Program-made: the position numbers and the translations under genes
Notes under the pieces: generated by a model
Database searches by the model: none
The model's input: the letters and a program-made list of their open reading frames with translations, nothing else
Told to the model about the DNA's origin: nothing
In this document: one piece after another, positions 25,253-35,600 of the stretch
Numbering within the stretch: position 1 is the stretch's first letter
How the letters are laid out: each line of letters starts with the position of its first letter
Source: Clusia tigrina
Lineage: Eukaryota; Arthropoda; Insecta; Diptera; Clusiidae
DNA: 64,000 bases
Direction: 5' to 3'
Assembly: GCA_920105625.2 (NCBI GenBank)
Contig: OV050033.1
Coordinates: 88,166,280 to 88,230,279, forward strand

Positions 25253-27390
25253 CGATTGGGGGGTCTGATGCCTTCTCTATGCCTATGTCTACACCTCTCT
25301 GCCTCAACCGGCGTCTCAGTCGGCGTCGCGGCATCTGTCAGCGTCTCTATAGGCGTCTCAGTCGCTGCCGCTGTCGATTGGGGTCTGCTGCCTTCTGTAT
25401 TCCTATTTCTACCCCTATCTGCCTCAATCGGCAGCTCAGTCGGCGTCGCAGCCTCTGTCAGCATCTCTGTAGGCGTCTCAGTTGTTGTCGCTGTCGATTG
25501 GGGGTCTGCTGCCTTCTCTATGCCTATGTCTACCCCTCTCTGCCTCAGTCGGCGTCTTAGTCGGCGTCGCAGCCTCTGTCAGTGTCTCTGTAGGCGTCTC
25601 AGTCGCTGCCGCTGTCGATTGGGGGGGCTGCTGCCTTCTCTATGCCTATATCTACCCCTCTCTGCCTCAGCCGGCGTCTCAGTCGGCGTCGCAGCATCTG
25701 TCAGCGTTGCAGCCTCTGTCAGCGTCTCTGTAGGCGTCTCAGTCGCTGCAGCTGTCGATTGGGGGGTCTGCTGACTTCTGTATACCTATTTCCACCCCTA
25801 TCTGCCTCAGTCGGCAGCTCAGTCGTCGTCGCAGCCTCTATCAGCGTCTCTGTAGGCGTCTCAGTTGTTGCCGCTGTCGATTGGTGGGTCTACTGCCTTC
25901 TCTATGCCTATATCTACCCCTACGCGCCTCAGTCGGCGTCACAGTCGGCTTCGCAGCCTCTGTCAGCGTCTCTGTAGGCGTCTCAATCGCTGCCGCTGTC
26001 GATTGGGGGGTCTGATGCCTTCGCTATGCCTATATCTACCCCTCTCTGCCTCATACGGCGTCTCAGTCGGCGTCGCAGCGTCTGTCAGCGTCGCAGCTTC
26101 TGTCAGCGTCTCTGTAGGCGTCTCAGTCGCTGCCGCTGTCGATTGGGGGGGGGGGGTCTGCTGCCTTCTCTATGCCTATATCTACCCCTATCTGCCTCAG
26201 TCGGCGTCTCAGACGGCGTCGCACCCTCTGTCAGCGTCTCTGTAGGCGTCTCAGTCGCTGCCGCTGTCGATTGGGGGGGCTGCTGCCTTCTCTATGCCTA
26301 TATCTACCCCTACCTGCCTCAGTCGGCGTCGCAGCCTCTGTCAGCGTTTCAGTAGGCGTCTGAGTCGCTGCCGCTGTCGATTGGGGGGGTCTGATGCCAT
26401 CTCTATGCCTATATCTACCCCTACGCGCCTCAGTCGGCGTCACAGCCGGCGTCGCAGCGTCTGTCAGCGTCTCTGTAGACGTCTCAGTCGCTGCCGCTGT
26501 CGATTGGGGGGTCTGCTGCCTTCTCTATGCCAATATCTACCCTTATCTGCCTCAGTCGGCGTCTCAGTCGGCGTCTCAGTCGGCATCGCAGCCATTGTCA
26601 GCGTCTATGTTGGCGTCTCAGTTGCTGCCGCTGTCGATTGGGGGGTCTGCTGCCTTCTCTATGCCTATATATACCCCTAACTGCCTCAGCCGGCGTCTCA
26701 GTCGGCGTCGCAGCATCTGTTAGCGTCGCAGCCTCTGTCAGCGTCTCTATAGGCGTCTCAGTCGCTGCCGCTGTCGATTGGGGGGTCTGCTGACTTCTGT
26801 ATTCCTATTTCCACCCCTATCTGCCTCAGTCGGCAGCTCAGTCGTCGTCGCAGCCTCTATCAGCGTCTCTGTAGGCGTCTCAGTTGTTGCCGCTGTCGAT
26901 TGGTGGGTCTGCTGCCTTCTCTATGCCTATATCTACCCCTACGCGCTTCAGTCGGCGTCACAGTCGGCTTCGCAGCCTCTGTCAGCATCTCTGTAGGCGT
27001 CTCAGTCGCTGCCGCTGTCGATTGGGGGGTCTGATGCCTTCTCTATGACTATATCTACCCCTCTCTGCCTCAGCCGGCGTCTCAGTCGGCGTCGCAGCGT
27101 CTGTTAGCGTCGCAGCCTCTGTCAGCGTCTCAGTCGGCGTCTCAGTCGCTGCCGTTGCCGATTGCGGGGTCTGCTGCCTTCTCTATGACTACATCTACCC
27201 CTATCCGCATCAGTCGGCGTCGCAGCCTCTCTCAGCGTCTCTGTAGGTGTCTCAGTACCTGCCGCTGTCGATTGGGGGGTCTGCTGCATTCTCTATGCCT
27301 ATATCTACCCCTAACTGCCTCAGCCGGCGTCTCAGTCGGCGTCGCAGCCTCTGTCAGCGTCTCTGTAGGCGTCTCAGTCGCTGCCGCTGT
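25253..27390. repeat. 2.14-kb higher-order repeat, copy 1
   Basis: Landmarks 25279, 25482, 25642, 25865 and 26026 recur exactly 2138 bases later, then 26231, 26294 and 26394 recur 2133 bases later (G12 versus G7 explains the five-base change). Compared with the preceding unit it lacks about 508 bp of GGCATCTGGCAGCG-type monomers. Confidence 0.8.
26145..26156 (+). repeat. G12 run at the hypervariable junction
   Basis: Same junction in the unit starting at 25253, with twelve G. The next unit has seven (28283-28289) and the one after has nine (30428-30436). Confidence 0.75.
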
Positions 27391-29535
27391 CGATTGGGGG
27401 GTCTGATGCCTTCTCTATGCCTATGTCTACACCTCTCTGCCTCAGCCGGCATCTCAGTCGGCGTCGCGGCATCTGTCAGCGTCTCTATAGGCGTCTCAGT
27501 CGCTGCCGCTGTCGATTGGGGTCTGCTGCCTTCTGTATTCCTATTTCTACCCCTATCTGCCTCAATCGGCAGCTCAGTCGGCGTCGCAGCCTCTGTCAGC
27601 ATCTCTGTAGGCGTCTCAGTTGTTGTCGCTGTCGATTGGAGGTCTGCTGCCTTCTCTATGCCTATGTCTACCCCTCTCTGCCTCAGTCGGCGTCTTAGTC
27701 GGCGTCGCAGCCTCTGTCAGTGTCTCTGTAGGCGTCTCAGTCGCTGCCGCTGTCGATTGGGGGGGCTGCTGCCTTCTCTATGCCTATATCTACCCCTCTC
27801 TGCCTCAGCCGGCGTCTCAGTCGGCGTCGCAGCATCTGTCAGCGTTGCAGCCTCTGTCAGCGTCTCTGTAGGCGTCTCAGTCGCTGCCGCTGTCGATTGG
27901 GGGGTCTGCTGACTTCTGTATACCTATTTCCACCCCTATCTGCCTCAGTCGGCAGCTCAGTCGTCGTCGCAGCCTCTATCAGCGTCTCTGTAGGCGTCTC
28001 AGTTGTTGCCGCTGTCGATTGGTGGGTCTACTGCCTTCTCTATGCCTATATCTACCCCTACGCGCCTCAGTCGGCGTCACAGTCAGCTTCGCAGCCTCTG
28101 TCAGCGTCTCTGTAGGCGTCTCAATCGCTGCCGCTGTCGATTGGGGGGTCTGATGCCTTCGCTATGCCTATATCTACCCCTCTCTGCCTCATACGGCGTC
28201 TCAGTCGGCATCGCAGCGTCTGTCAGCGTCGCAGCTTCTGTCAGCGTCTCTGTAGGCGTCTCAGTCGCTGCCGCTGTCGATTGGGGGGGTCTGCTGCCTT
28301 CTCTATGCCTATATCTACCCCTATCTGCCTCAGTCGGCGTCTCAGACGGCGTCGCAGCCTCTGTCAGCGTCTCTGTAGGCGTCTCAGTCGCTGCCGCTGT
28401 CGATTGGGGGGGCTGCTGCCTTCTGTATGCCTATATCTACCCCTACCTGCCTCAGTCGGCGTCGCAGCCTCTGTCAGCGTTTCAGTAGGCGTCTGAGTCG
28501 CTGCCGCTGTCGATTGGGGGGGTCTGATGCCATCTCTATGCCTATATCTACCCCTACGCGCCTCAGTCGGCGTCATAGCCGGCGTCGCAGCGTCTGTCAG
28601 CGTCTCTGTAGGCGTCTCAGTCGCTGCCGCTGTCGATTGGGGGTCTGCTGCCTTCTCTATGCCAATATCTACCCTTATCTGCCTCAGTCGGCGTCTCAGT
28701 CGGCGTCTCAATCGGCATCGCACCCATTGTCAGCGTCTATGTTGGCGTCTCAGTTGCTGCCGCTGTCGATTGGGGGGTCTGCTGCCTTCTCTATGCCAAT
28801 ATCTACCCCTAACTGCCTCAGCCGGCGTCTCAGTCGGCGTCGCAGCATCTGTCAGCGTCGCAGCCTCTGTCAGCGTCTCTATAGGCGTCTCAGTCGCTGC
28901 CGCTGTCGATTGGGGGGTCTGCTGACTTCTGTATTCCTATTTCCACCCCTATCTGCCTCAGTCGGCAGCTCAGTCGTCGTCGCAGCCTCTATCAGCGTCT
29001 CTGTAGGCGTCTCAGTTGTTGCCGCTGTCGATTGGTGGGTCTGCTGCCTTCTGTATGCCTATATCTACCCCTACGCGCCTCAGTCGGCGTCACAGTCGGC
29101 TTCGCAGCCTCTGTCAGCGTCTCTGTAGGCGTCTCAATCGCTACCGCTGTCGATTGGGGGGTCTGATGCCTTCGCTATGCCTATATCTACCCCTCTCTGC
29201 CTCATACGGCGTCTCAGTCGGCATCGCAGCGTCTGTCAGCGTCGCAGCTTCTGTCAGCGTCTCTGTAGGCGTCTCAGTCGCTGCCGCTGTCGATTGGGGG
29301 AGTCTGCTGCCTTCTCTATGCCTATATCTACCCCTATCTGCATCAGTCGGCGTCTCAGATGGCGTCGCAGCCTCTGTCAGCGTCTCTGTAGACGTCTCAG
29401 TTGTTGCCGCTGTCGATTGGTGGGTCTGCTGCCTTCTCTATGCCTATATCTACCCCTACGCGCCTCAGTCGGCGTCACAGTCAGCATCGCAGCCTCTGTC
29501 AGCGTCTCTGTAGGCGTCTCAGTCGCTGCCGCTGT
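27391..29535. repeat. 2.14-kb higher-order repeat, copy 2
   Basis: Landmarks 27417, 27620, 28003 and 28164 recur 2145 bases later, at 29562, 29765, 30148 and 30309. Part of this unit and its successor (28.77-32.6 kb) is found again at 37.6-41.6 kb, so the 2.1-kb family seeded the right half of the window. Confidence 0.8.
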
Positions 29536-30660
29536 CGATTGGGGGGTCTGATGCCTTCTCTATGCCTATGTCTACACCTCTCTGCCTCAGCCGGCGTCTC
29601 AGTCGGCGTCGCGGCATCTGTCAGCGTCTCTATAGGCGTCTCAGTCGCTGCCGCTGTCGATTGGGGTCTGCTGCCTTCTGTATTCCTATTTCTACCCCTA
29701 TCTGCCTCAGTCGGCAGCTCAGTCGGCGTCGCAGCCTCTGTCAGCATCTCTGTAGGCGTCTCAGTTGTTGTCGCTGTCGATTGGGGGTCTGCTGCCTTCT
29801 CTATGCCTATGTCTACCCCTCTCTGCCTCAGTCGGCGTCTTAGTCGGCGTCGCAGCCTCTGTCAGTGTCTCTGTAGGCGTCTCAGTCGCTGCCGCTGTCG
29901 ATTGGGGGGGCTGCTGCCTTCTCTATGCCTATATCTACCCCTCTCTGCCTCAGCCGGCGTCTCAGTCGGCGTCGCAGCATCTGTCAGCGTTGCAGCCTCT
30001 GTCAGCGGCTCTGTAGGCGTCTCAGTCGCTGCCGCTGTTGATTGGGGGGTCTGCTGACTTCTGTATACCTATTTCCACCCCTATCTGCCTCAGTCGGCAG
30101 CTCAGTCGTCGTCGCAGCCTCTATCAGCGTCTCTGTAGGCGTCTCAGTTGTTGCCGCTGTCGATTGGTGGGTCCACTGCCTTCTCTATGCCTATATCTAC
30201 CCCTACGCGCCTCAGTCGGCGTCACAGTCGGCTTCGCAGCCTCTGTCAGCGTCTCTGTAGGCATCTCAATCGCTGCCGCTGTCGATTGGGGGGTCTGATG
30301 CCTTCGCTATGCCTATATCTACCCCTCTCTGCCTCATACGGCGTCTCAGTCGGCATCGCAGCGTCTGTCAGCGTCGCAGCTTCTGTCAGCGTCTCTGTAG
30401 GCGTCTCAGTCGCTGCCGCTGTCGATTGGGGGGGGGTCTGCTGCCTTCTCTATGCCTATATCTACCCCTATCTGCCTCAGTCGGCGTCTCAGACGGGGTC
30501 GCAGCCTCTGTCAGCGTCTCTGTAGGCGTCTCAGTCGCTGCCGCTGTCGATTGGGGGGGCTGCTGCCTTCTCTATGCCTTTATCTACCCCTACCTGCCTC
30601 AGTCGGCGTCGCAGCCTCTGTCAGCGTCTCTGTATACGTCTGAGTCGCTGCCGCTGTCGA
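29536..30660. repeat. 2.14-kb higher-order repeat, partial copy 3
   Basis: Continues the 2.14-kb family for about 1.1 kb, including the G9 run at 30428-30436. It then passes into monomers with TCAGCATTGCAGCC and CTCTGCAGGCGCC that lead into A block 3. The same transition is seen at 39.5-39.9 and 44.05-44.4 kb. Confidence 0.7.
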
Positions 30661-31003
30661 TTGGGGGGGGGTCTGATGCCATCTCTATGCCTATATCTAC
30701 CCCTACGCGCCTCAGTCGGCGTCACAGTCAGCATTGCAGCCTCTGTCAGCGTCTCTGTAAGCATCTCAGTCGCTGCCGCTGTCGATTGGGGGGGCTGCTG
30801 CCATCTCTATGCCTATATCTACCCCTACCTGCCTCAGTCGGCGTCGCAGCCTCTGTCAGCGTCTCTGCAGGCGCCTCAGTCGCTGCCGCTGTCGGTTGGG
30901 GGGGTCTGCTGCCTTCTCTATGTCAATATTTACCCGTATCTGCCTCAGTCGGCGTCTCAGCCTCTGTCAGAGTCTCTGTAGGCGTCTCAGTCGCTGCCGC
31001 TGT

Positions 31004-33281
31004 CGATTGGGAGGTCTGCTGCCTTCTGTATGCCTATATCTACCCTTATCTGCCTCAGTCGGCGTCTCAGTCGGCGTCGCAGCCTCTGTCAGCGTCTCTC
31101 TAGGCGTCTTAGTCGCTGCATATATGTAGGCGTCTCAGTTGCTGCCGCTGTCGATTGGGGGGGTCTGCTGCCTTCTCTATGTCTATATCTACCCCTAACT
31201 GCCTCAGTTGGCGACTCAGTCGGCGTCGCAGTCTCTGTCAGCGTCTCTCTAGGCGTCTCAATCGCTGCCGCCCTCGATTGGGGGGTCTGCTGCATTCTCT
31301 ATGCCAATATCTACCCCTATCTGCCTCAGTCGGCGTCGCAGCGTCTGTCAGCGTCGCAGCCTCTGTCAGCGTCTCTGTAGGCGTCTCAGTCGCTGCCGCT
31401 GTCGATTGGGGGGTCTGCTGCCTTCTGTATGCCAATTTCTACCCCTATCTGCCTCAGTCGGCAACTCAGTCGGCGTCGCAGCCTCTATCAGCGTCTCTGT
31501 AGGCGTCTAAGTTGTTGCCGCTGTCGATTGGTGGGTCTGCTGCCTTCTCTATGCCTATACCTACCCCTACGCGCCACAGTCGGCGTCACAGTCGGCTTCG
31601 CAGCCTCTGTCAGCGTCTCTGTAGGCGTCTCAGTCGCTGCCGCTGTCGATTGGGTGGTCTGCTGTTTTCTCTATGCCAATATCTACCCCTATCTGCCTCA
31701 GTGGGCATCTCAGTCGGCGTCGCAGCCTCTATCAGCGTCTCTGTATGCGTGTCAGTTGTTGCCGCTGTCGATTGGGTTGTCTGCTGCCTTCTCTATGCCT
31801 ATGCCTAACCATCTCTGCCTCAGTCGGCGTCGCAGCCTCTGTCGGCGTCGCAGCCTCTGTCAGCTTCGCGGCCTCTGTCAGCGTCTATGTAGGCGTCTCA
31901 GTCGCTGCCGCTCTCGATTGGGGGGTCTGCTGCCTTCTCTATGCCTATATCTACCCCTATCTGCCCTCAGTCGGAGTCGCAGCCTCTCTCAGCGTCTCTG
32001 TAGGCGTCTTAGTGGCTGCGTCTATGTAGGCGTCTCAGTTGCTGCCTCTGTCGATTGGGGGGGTCTGCTGCCTTCTCTATGCCTATATCTACCCCTAACT
32101 GCCTCAGTTGGCGTCTCAGTCGGCGTCGCAGCCTCTATCAGCGTCTCTCTAGGCGTCTCAGTCGCTGCCGCCCTCGATTGGGGGGTCTGCTGCATTCTCT
32201 ATGCCAATATCTACCCCTATCTGCCTCAGTCGGCGTCGCAGCCTCTGTCAGCGTATCTGTAGGTGTCTCAGTCGGTGCCGCTGTCGATTGGGGGGGTCAG
32301 CTGCCTTCTCTATGGCTATAACTACCCCTCTCTGCCTCAGTCGGAATCTTAGTTGGCGTCGCAGCCTCTCTCAGCGACTCTGTAGGCGTCTCAGTACCTG
32401 CCTCTGTCAATTGGGGGGTCTGCTGCATTCTCTATGCCTATATCTACCCCTATCTGCCTCAGTCGGAGTCGCAGCCTCTCTCAGCGTCTCTGTAGGCGTC
32501 TTAGTGGCTGCGTCTATGTAGGCGTCTCAGTTGTTGCCGCTGTCGATTGGGGGTCTGCTGCCTTCTCTATGCCTATGTCTACCCCTCTCTGCCTCAGTCG
32601 GCATCTTAATTGGCGTCGCAGCCTCTGTCAGCGTATCTGTAGGTGTCTCAGTCGGTGCCGCTATCGATTGGGGGGGGTCTGCTGCCTTCTCTATGCCTAT
32701 ATCTACCCCTATCTGCCTCAGCCGGCTTCTCAGTCGGCGTCGCAGCGTCTGTCAGCGTCGCAGCCTCTGTCAGCGTATCTGTAGGTGTCTCAGTCGGTGC
32801 CGCTATCGATTGGGGGGGTCTGCTGCCTTCTCTATGCCTATATCTACCCCTCTCTGCCTCAGCCGGCGTCTCAGTCGGCGTCGCAGCATCTGCCAGCGTC
32901 TCTATAGGCGTCTCAGTCGCTGCCGCTGTCGATTGGGGTCTGCTGCATTCTGTATTCCTATTTCTACCCCTATCTGCCTCAGTCGGCAACTCAGTCGGCG
33001 TCGCAGCCTCTATCAGCGTCTCTGTAGGCGTCTCAGTTGTTGCCGCTGTCGATTGGTGGGTCTGCTGCCTTCTCTATGCCTATATCTACCCCTACGCGCC
33101 TCAGTCGGCGTCACAGTCGGCTTCGCAGCCTCTGTCAGCGTGTCTGTAGGCGTCTCAGTCGCTGCCGTTGTTGATTGGGGGGTCTGCTGCCTTCTCTATG
33201 GCTATATCTACCCCTATCCGCATCAGTCGGCGTCGCAGCCTCTCTCAGCGTCTCTGTATTCGTCTCAGTACCTGCCGCTGT
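31004..33281. repeat. Type-A block 3
   Basis: A markers: CTATGTAGG-type 26-bp duplication monomers at about 31110 (variant CTGCATATATGTAGG), 32010 and 32510, and CCTAACCATC at about 31802. From here rightward the CCTAACC monomer usually carries three or more 18-bp words. Bases 32.62-33.28 kb recur at 36.06-36.72 kb (offset 3439). The first ATCGATTGG variants of the window appear here (about 32660 and 32802). Confidence 0.68.
31829..31882 (+). repeat. 18-bp minisatellite, 3 copies
   Basis: Three tandem copies of a word like GTCGCAGCCTCTGTCGGC; the last begins TTCGC. The matching monomers in the left part of the window (about 940, 4370, 12390, 14850, 16340 and 18865) have two copies. Confidence 0.85.
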
Positions 33282-34040
33282 CGATTGGGGGGTGTGCTGC
33301 CTTCTGTATTCCTATTTCTACCCCTATCTGCCTCAGTCGGCAGCTCAGTCGGCGTCGCAGCCTCTGTCAGCATCTCTGTAGGCGTCTCAGTTGTTGTCGC
33401 TGTCGATTGGGGGTCTGCTGCCTTCTCTATGCCTATGTCTACCCCTCTCTGCCTCAGTCGGCGTCTTAGTCGGCTTCGCAGCCTCTGTCAGCGTCTATGT
33501 AGGTGTCTCAGTCGCTGCCGCTGTCGATTGGGGGGTCTGCTGCCTTCTCTATGCCTATGTCTACCCTTATCTGCCTCAGTCGGCGTCTCAGTCAGCGTCG
33601 CAGCCTTTGTCAGCCTCTCTGAATGCGTCTCAGCCGCTGCCGCTGTCGATTGGGGGGTCTACTGCCTTCTGTATGCCTATATCTACCCCTATCTGTCCCA
33701 GTCGGCAACTCAGTCGGCGTCGCAGCCTCTGTCAGAGTCGCAGCCTCTGTTAGCGTCTCTGTAAACGTCTCAGTCGCTGACGCTGTCGATTGGGGTATGC
33801 TGCATTCTGTATTCCTATTTCTACCCCTATCTGCCTCAGTCGGCAACTCAGTCGGCGTCGCAGCCTCTATCAGCGTCTCTGTAGGCGTCTCAGTTGTTGC
33901 CGCTGTCGTTTGGTGGGTCTGATGCCTTCTCTATGACTATATCTACCCCTCTCTTCCTCAGCCGGCGTCTCAGTCGGCGTCATAGCGTATGTCAGCGTTG
34001 CAGCCTCTGTCAGCGTCTCTGTAGGCGTCTGAGTCGCTGC

Positions 34041-34052
34041 CGCTGTCGCTGT
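34041..34052 (+). repeat. 6-bp duplication CGCTGT x2
   Basis: Reads GCTGC CGCTGT CGCTGT CGATTGG where other monomers have one CGCTGT. The homologues at 49.63 and 55.69 kb have a single copy, so this is a private hexamer gain. The opposite change, loss of GCCGCT, occurs at about 37720, 42605 and 42863. Confidence 0.8.
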
Positions 34053-34842
34053 CGATTGGGGGGTCTGATGCCATCTCTATGCCTATATCTACCCCTATCT
34101 GCCTCAGTTGGCGTCTCAGCCGGCGTCGCAGCGTCTGTCAGCGTCTCTGTAGGCGTCTCAGTCGCTGCCGCTGTCGATTGGGGGGTCTGCTGCCTTCTCT
34201 ATGCCAATATCTACCCTTATCTGCCTCAGTCGGCGTCTCAGTCGGCGTCTCAGTCGGGATCGCAGCCATTGTCAGCGTCTATGTAGGCGTCTCAGTTGCT
34301 GCCGCTGTCGATTGGGGGGTCTGCTGCCTTCTCTATGCCTATATCTACCCCTAACTGCCTCAGCCGGCGTCTCAGTCGGCGTCGCAGCATCTGTCAGCGT
34401 CGCAGCCTCTGTCAGCGTCTCTATAGGCGTCTCAGTCGCTGCCGCTGTCGATTGGGGGGTCTGCTGACTTCTGTATTCCGATTTCCACCCCTATCTGCCT
34501 CAGTCGGCAGCTCAGTCGTCGTCGCAGCCTCTATCAGCGTCTCTGTAGGCGTCTCAGTTGTTGCCGCTGTCGTTTGGTGGGTCTGCTGCCTTCTCTATGC
34601 CTATATCTACTCCTACGCGCCTCAGTCGGCATCACAGTCGGCTTCGCAGCCTCTGTCAGCGTCTCTGTAGGCGTCTCAATCGCTGCCGCTGTCGATTGGG
34701 GAGTCTGATGCCTTCGCTATGCCTATATCTACCCCTCTCTGCCTCATACGGCGTCTCAGTCGGCATCGCAGCGTCTGTCAGCGTCGCAGCTTCTGTCAGC
34801 GTCTCTGTAGGCGTCTCAGTCGCTGCCGCTGTCGATTGGGGG

Positions 34843-34964
34843 GTCTGCTGCCTTCTCTATGCCTATATCTACCCCTATCTGCCTCAGTCGGCGTCTCAGA
34901 CAGCGTCGCAGCCTCTGTCAGCGTCTCTGTAGGCGTCTCAGTCGCTGCCGCAGTCGATTGGGGG
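34843..34964 (+). repeat. Representative 122-bp monomer
   Basis: A typical full-length monomer, counted from the base after the G-run to the end of the next G-run. Left part (about 48 bp): TCTGCTGCC, TTCTCTATGCC, TATATCTACCCC, TATCTGCC. Right part: six degenerate 12-bp words, roughly TCAGTCGGCGTC, a second similar word, GCAGCCTCTGTC, AGCGTCTCTGTA, GGCGTCTCAGTC and GCTGCCGCTGTC, then GATT plus the G-run. Most words end GTC, which indicates origin by amplification of a 12-bp (or 6-bp GTCNNN) ancestor. The common 110-bp monomers lack one of the first two 12-bp words. The phase chosen for the monomer is arbitrary. Confidence 0.85.
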
Positions 34965-35600
34965 GGCTGCTGCCTTCTCTATGCCTATATCTACCCCTAC
35001 CTGCCTCAGACGGCGTCGCAGCCTCTGTCAGCGTCTCTGCAGGCGCCTCAGTCGCTGCCGCTGTCGGTTGGGGGGGTCTGCCGCCTTCTCTATGTCAATA
35101 TATACCCGTATCTGCCTCAGTCGGCGTCTCAGCCTCTGTCAGAGTCTCTGTAGGCGTCTCAGTCGCTGCCGCTGTCGTTTGGGAGGTCTGCTGCCTTCTG
35201 TATGCCTATATCTACCCTTATCTGCCTCAGTCGGCGTCTCAGTCGGCGTCGCAGCCTCTGTCAGCGTCTCTCTAGGCGTCTGAGTCGCTGCGTCTATGTA
35301 GGCGTCTCAGTTGCTGCCGCTGTCGATTGGGGGGGTCTGCTGCCTTCTCTATGCCTATATCTACCCCTAACTGCCTCAGTTGGCGACTCAGTCGGCGTCG
35401 CAGCCTCTGTCAGCGTCTCTCTAGGCGTCTCAATCGCTGCCGCCCTCGATTGGGGGGTCTGCTGCATTCTCTATGCCAATATCTACACCTATCTGCCTCA
35501 GTCGGCGTCGCAGCGTCTGTCATCGTCGCAGCCTCTGTCAGCGTCTCTGTAGGCGTCTCAGTCGCTGCCGCTGTCGATTGGGGGGTCTGCTGCCTTCTGT

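Larger units (their letters stand above)
20029..31003. repeat. Type-B block 2
   Basis: The longest B stretch. B markers TGACTTCTGTAT...TTTCCAC occur at about 20580, 21645, 23120, 24170, 25770, 26790, 27910, 28925 and 30055; CATACGGCG occurs at about 20860, 23405, 26050, 28190, 29205 and 30345. No CTGCGTCTATGTAGG or CCTAACCATC is present. It contains a run of higher-order units of 2646, 2138 and 2145 bp and the most expanded 12-bp minisatellite. Confidence 0.72.
28777..32627. repeat. Distant duplication, left copy (~3.85 kb)
   Basis: Matches 37594-41576. The offset is 8817 for landmarks 29016, 29401, 29562 and 30309, and 8949-8951 for 30809, 31030, 31512, 32055 and 32531. The change of about 133 bp is one extra monomer in the right copy (39593-39725). 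The match runs across the B-to-A transition, so the junction itself was duplicated. It ends where this copy reads GCGTATCTGTAGG and the other GCGTCTCTGTAGG. Confidence 0.78.
33282..35175. repeat. Type-B block 3
   Basis: B markers at about 34468 (TGACTTCTGTATTCCGATTTCCAC) and 34746 (CATACGGCG). It is the first of three copies of a block found again from 48876 and from 54930. It carries private variants GTCTCTGAATGCGTCTCAG (about 33617) and TCTGTCCCAGTCGGCAACTC (about 33695). Confidence 0.72.
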
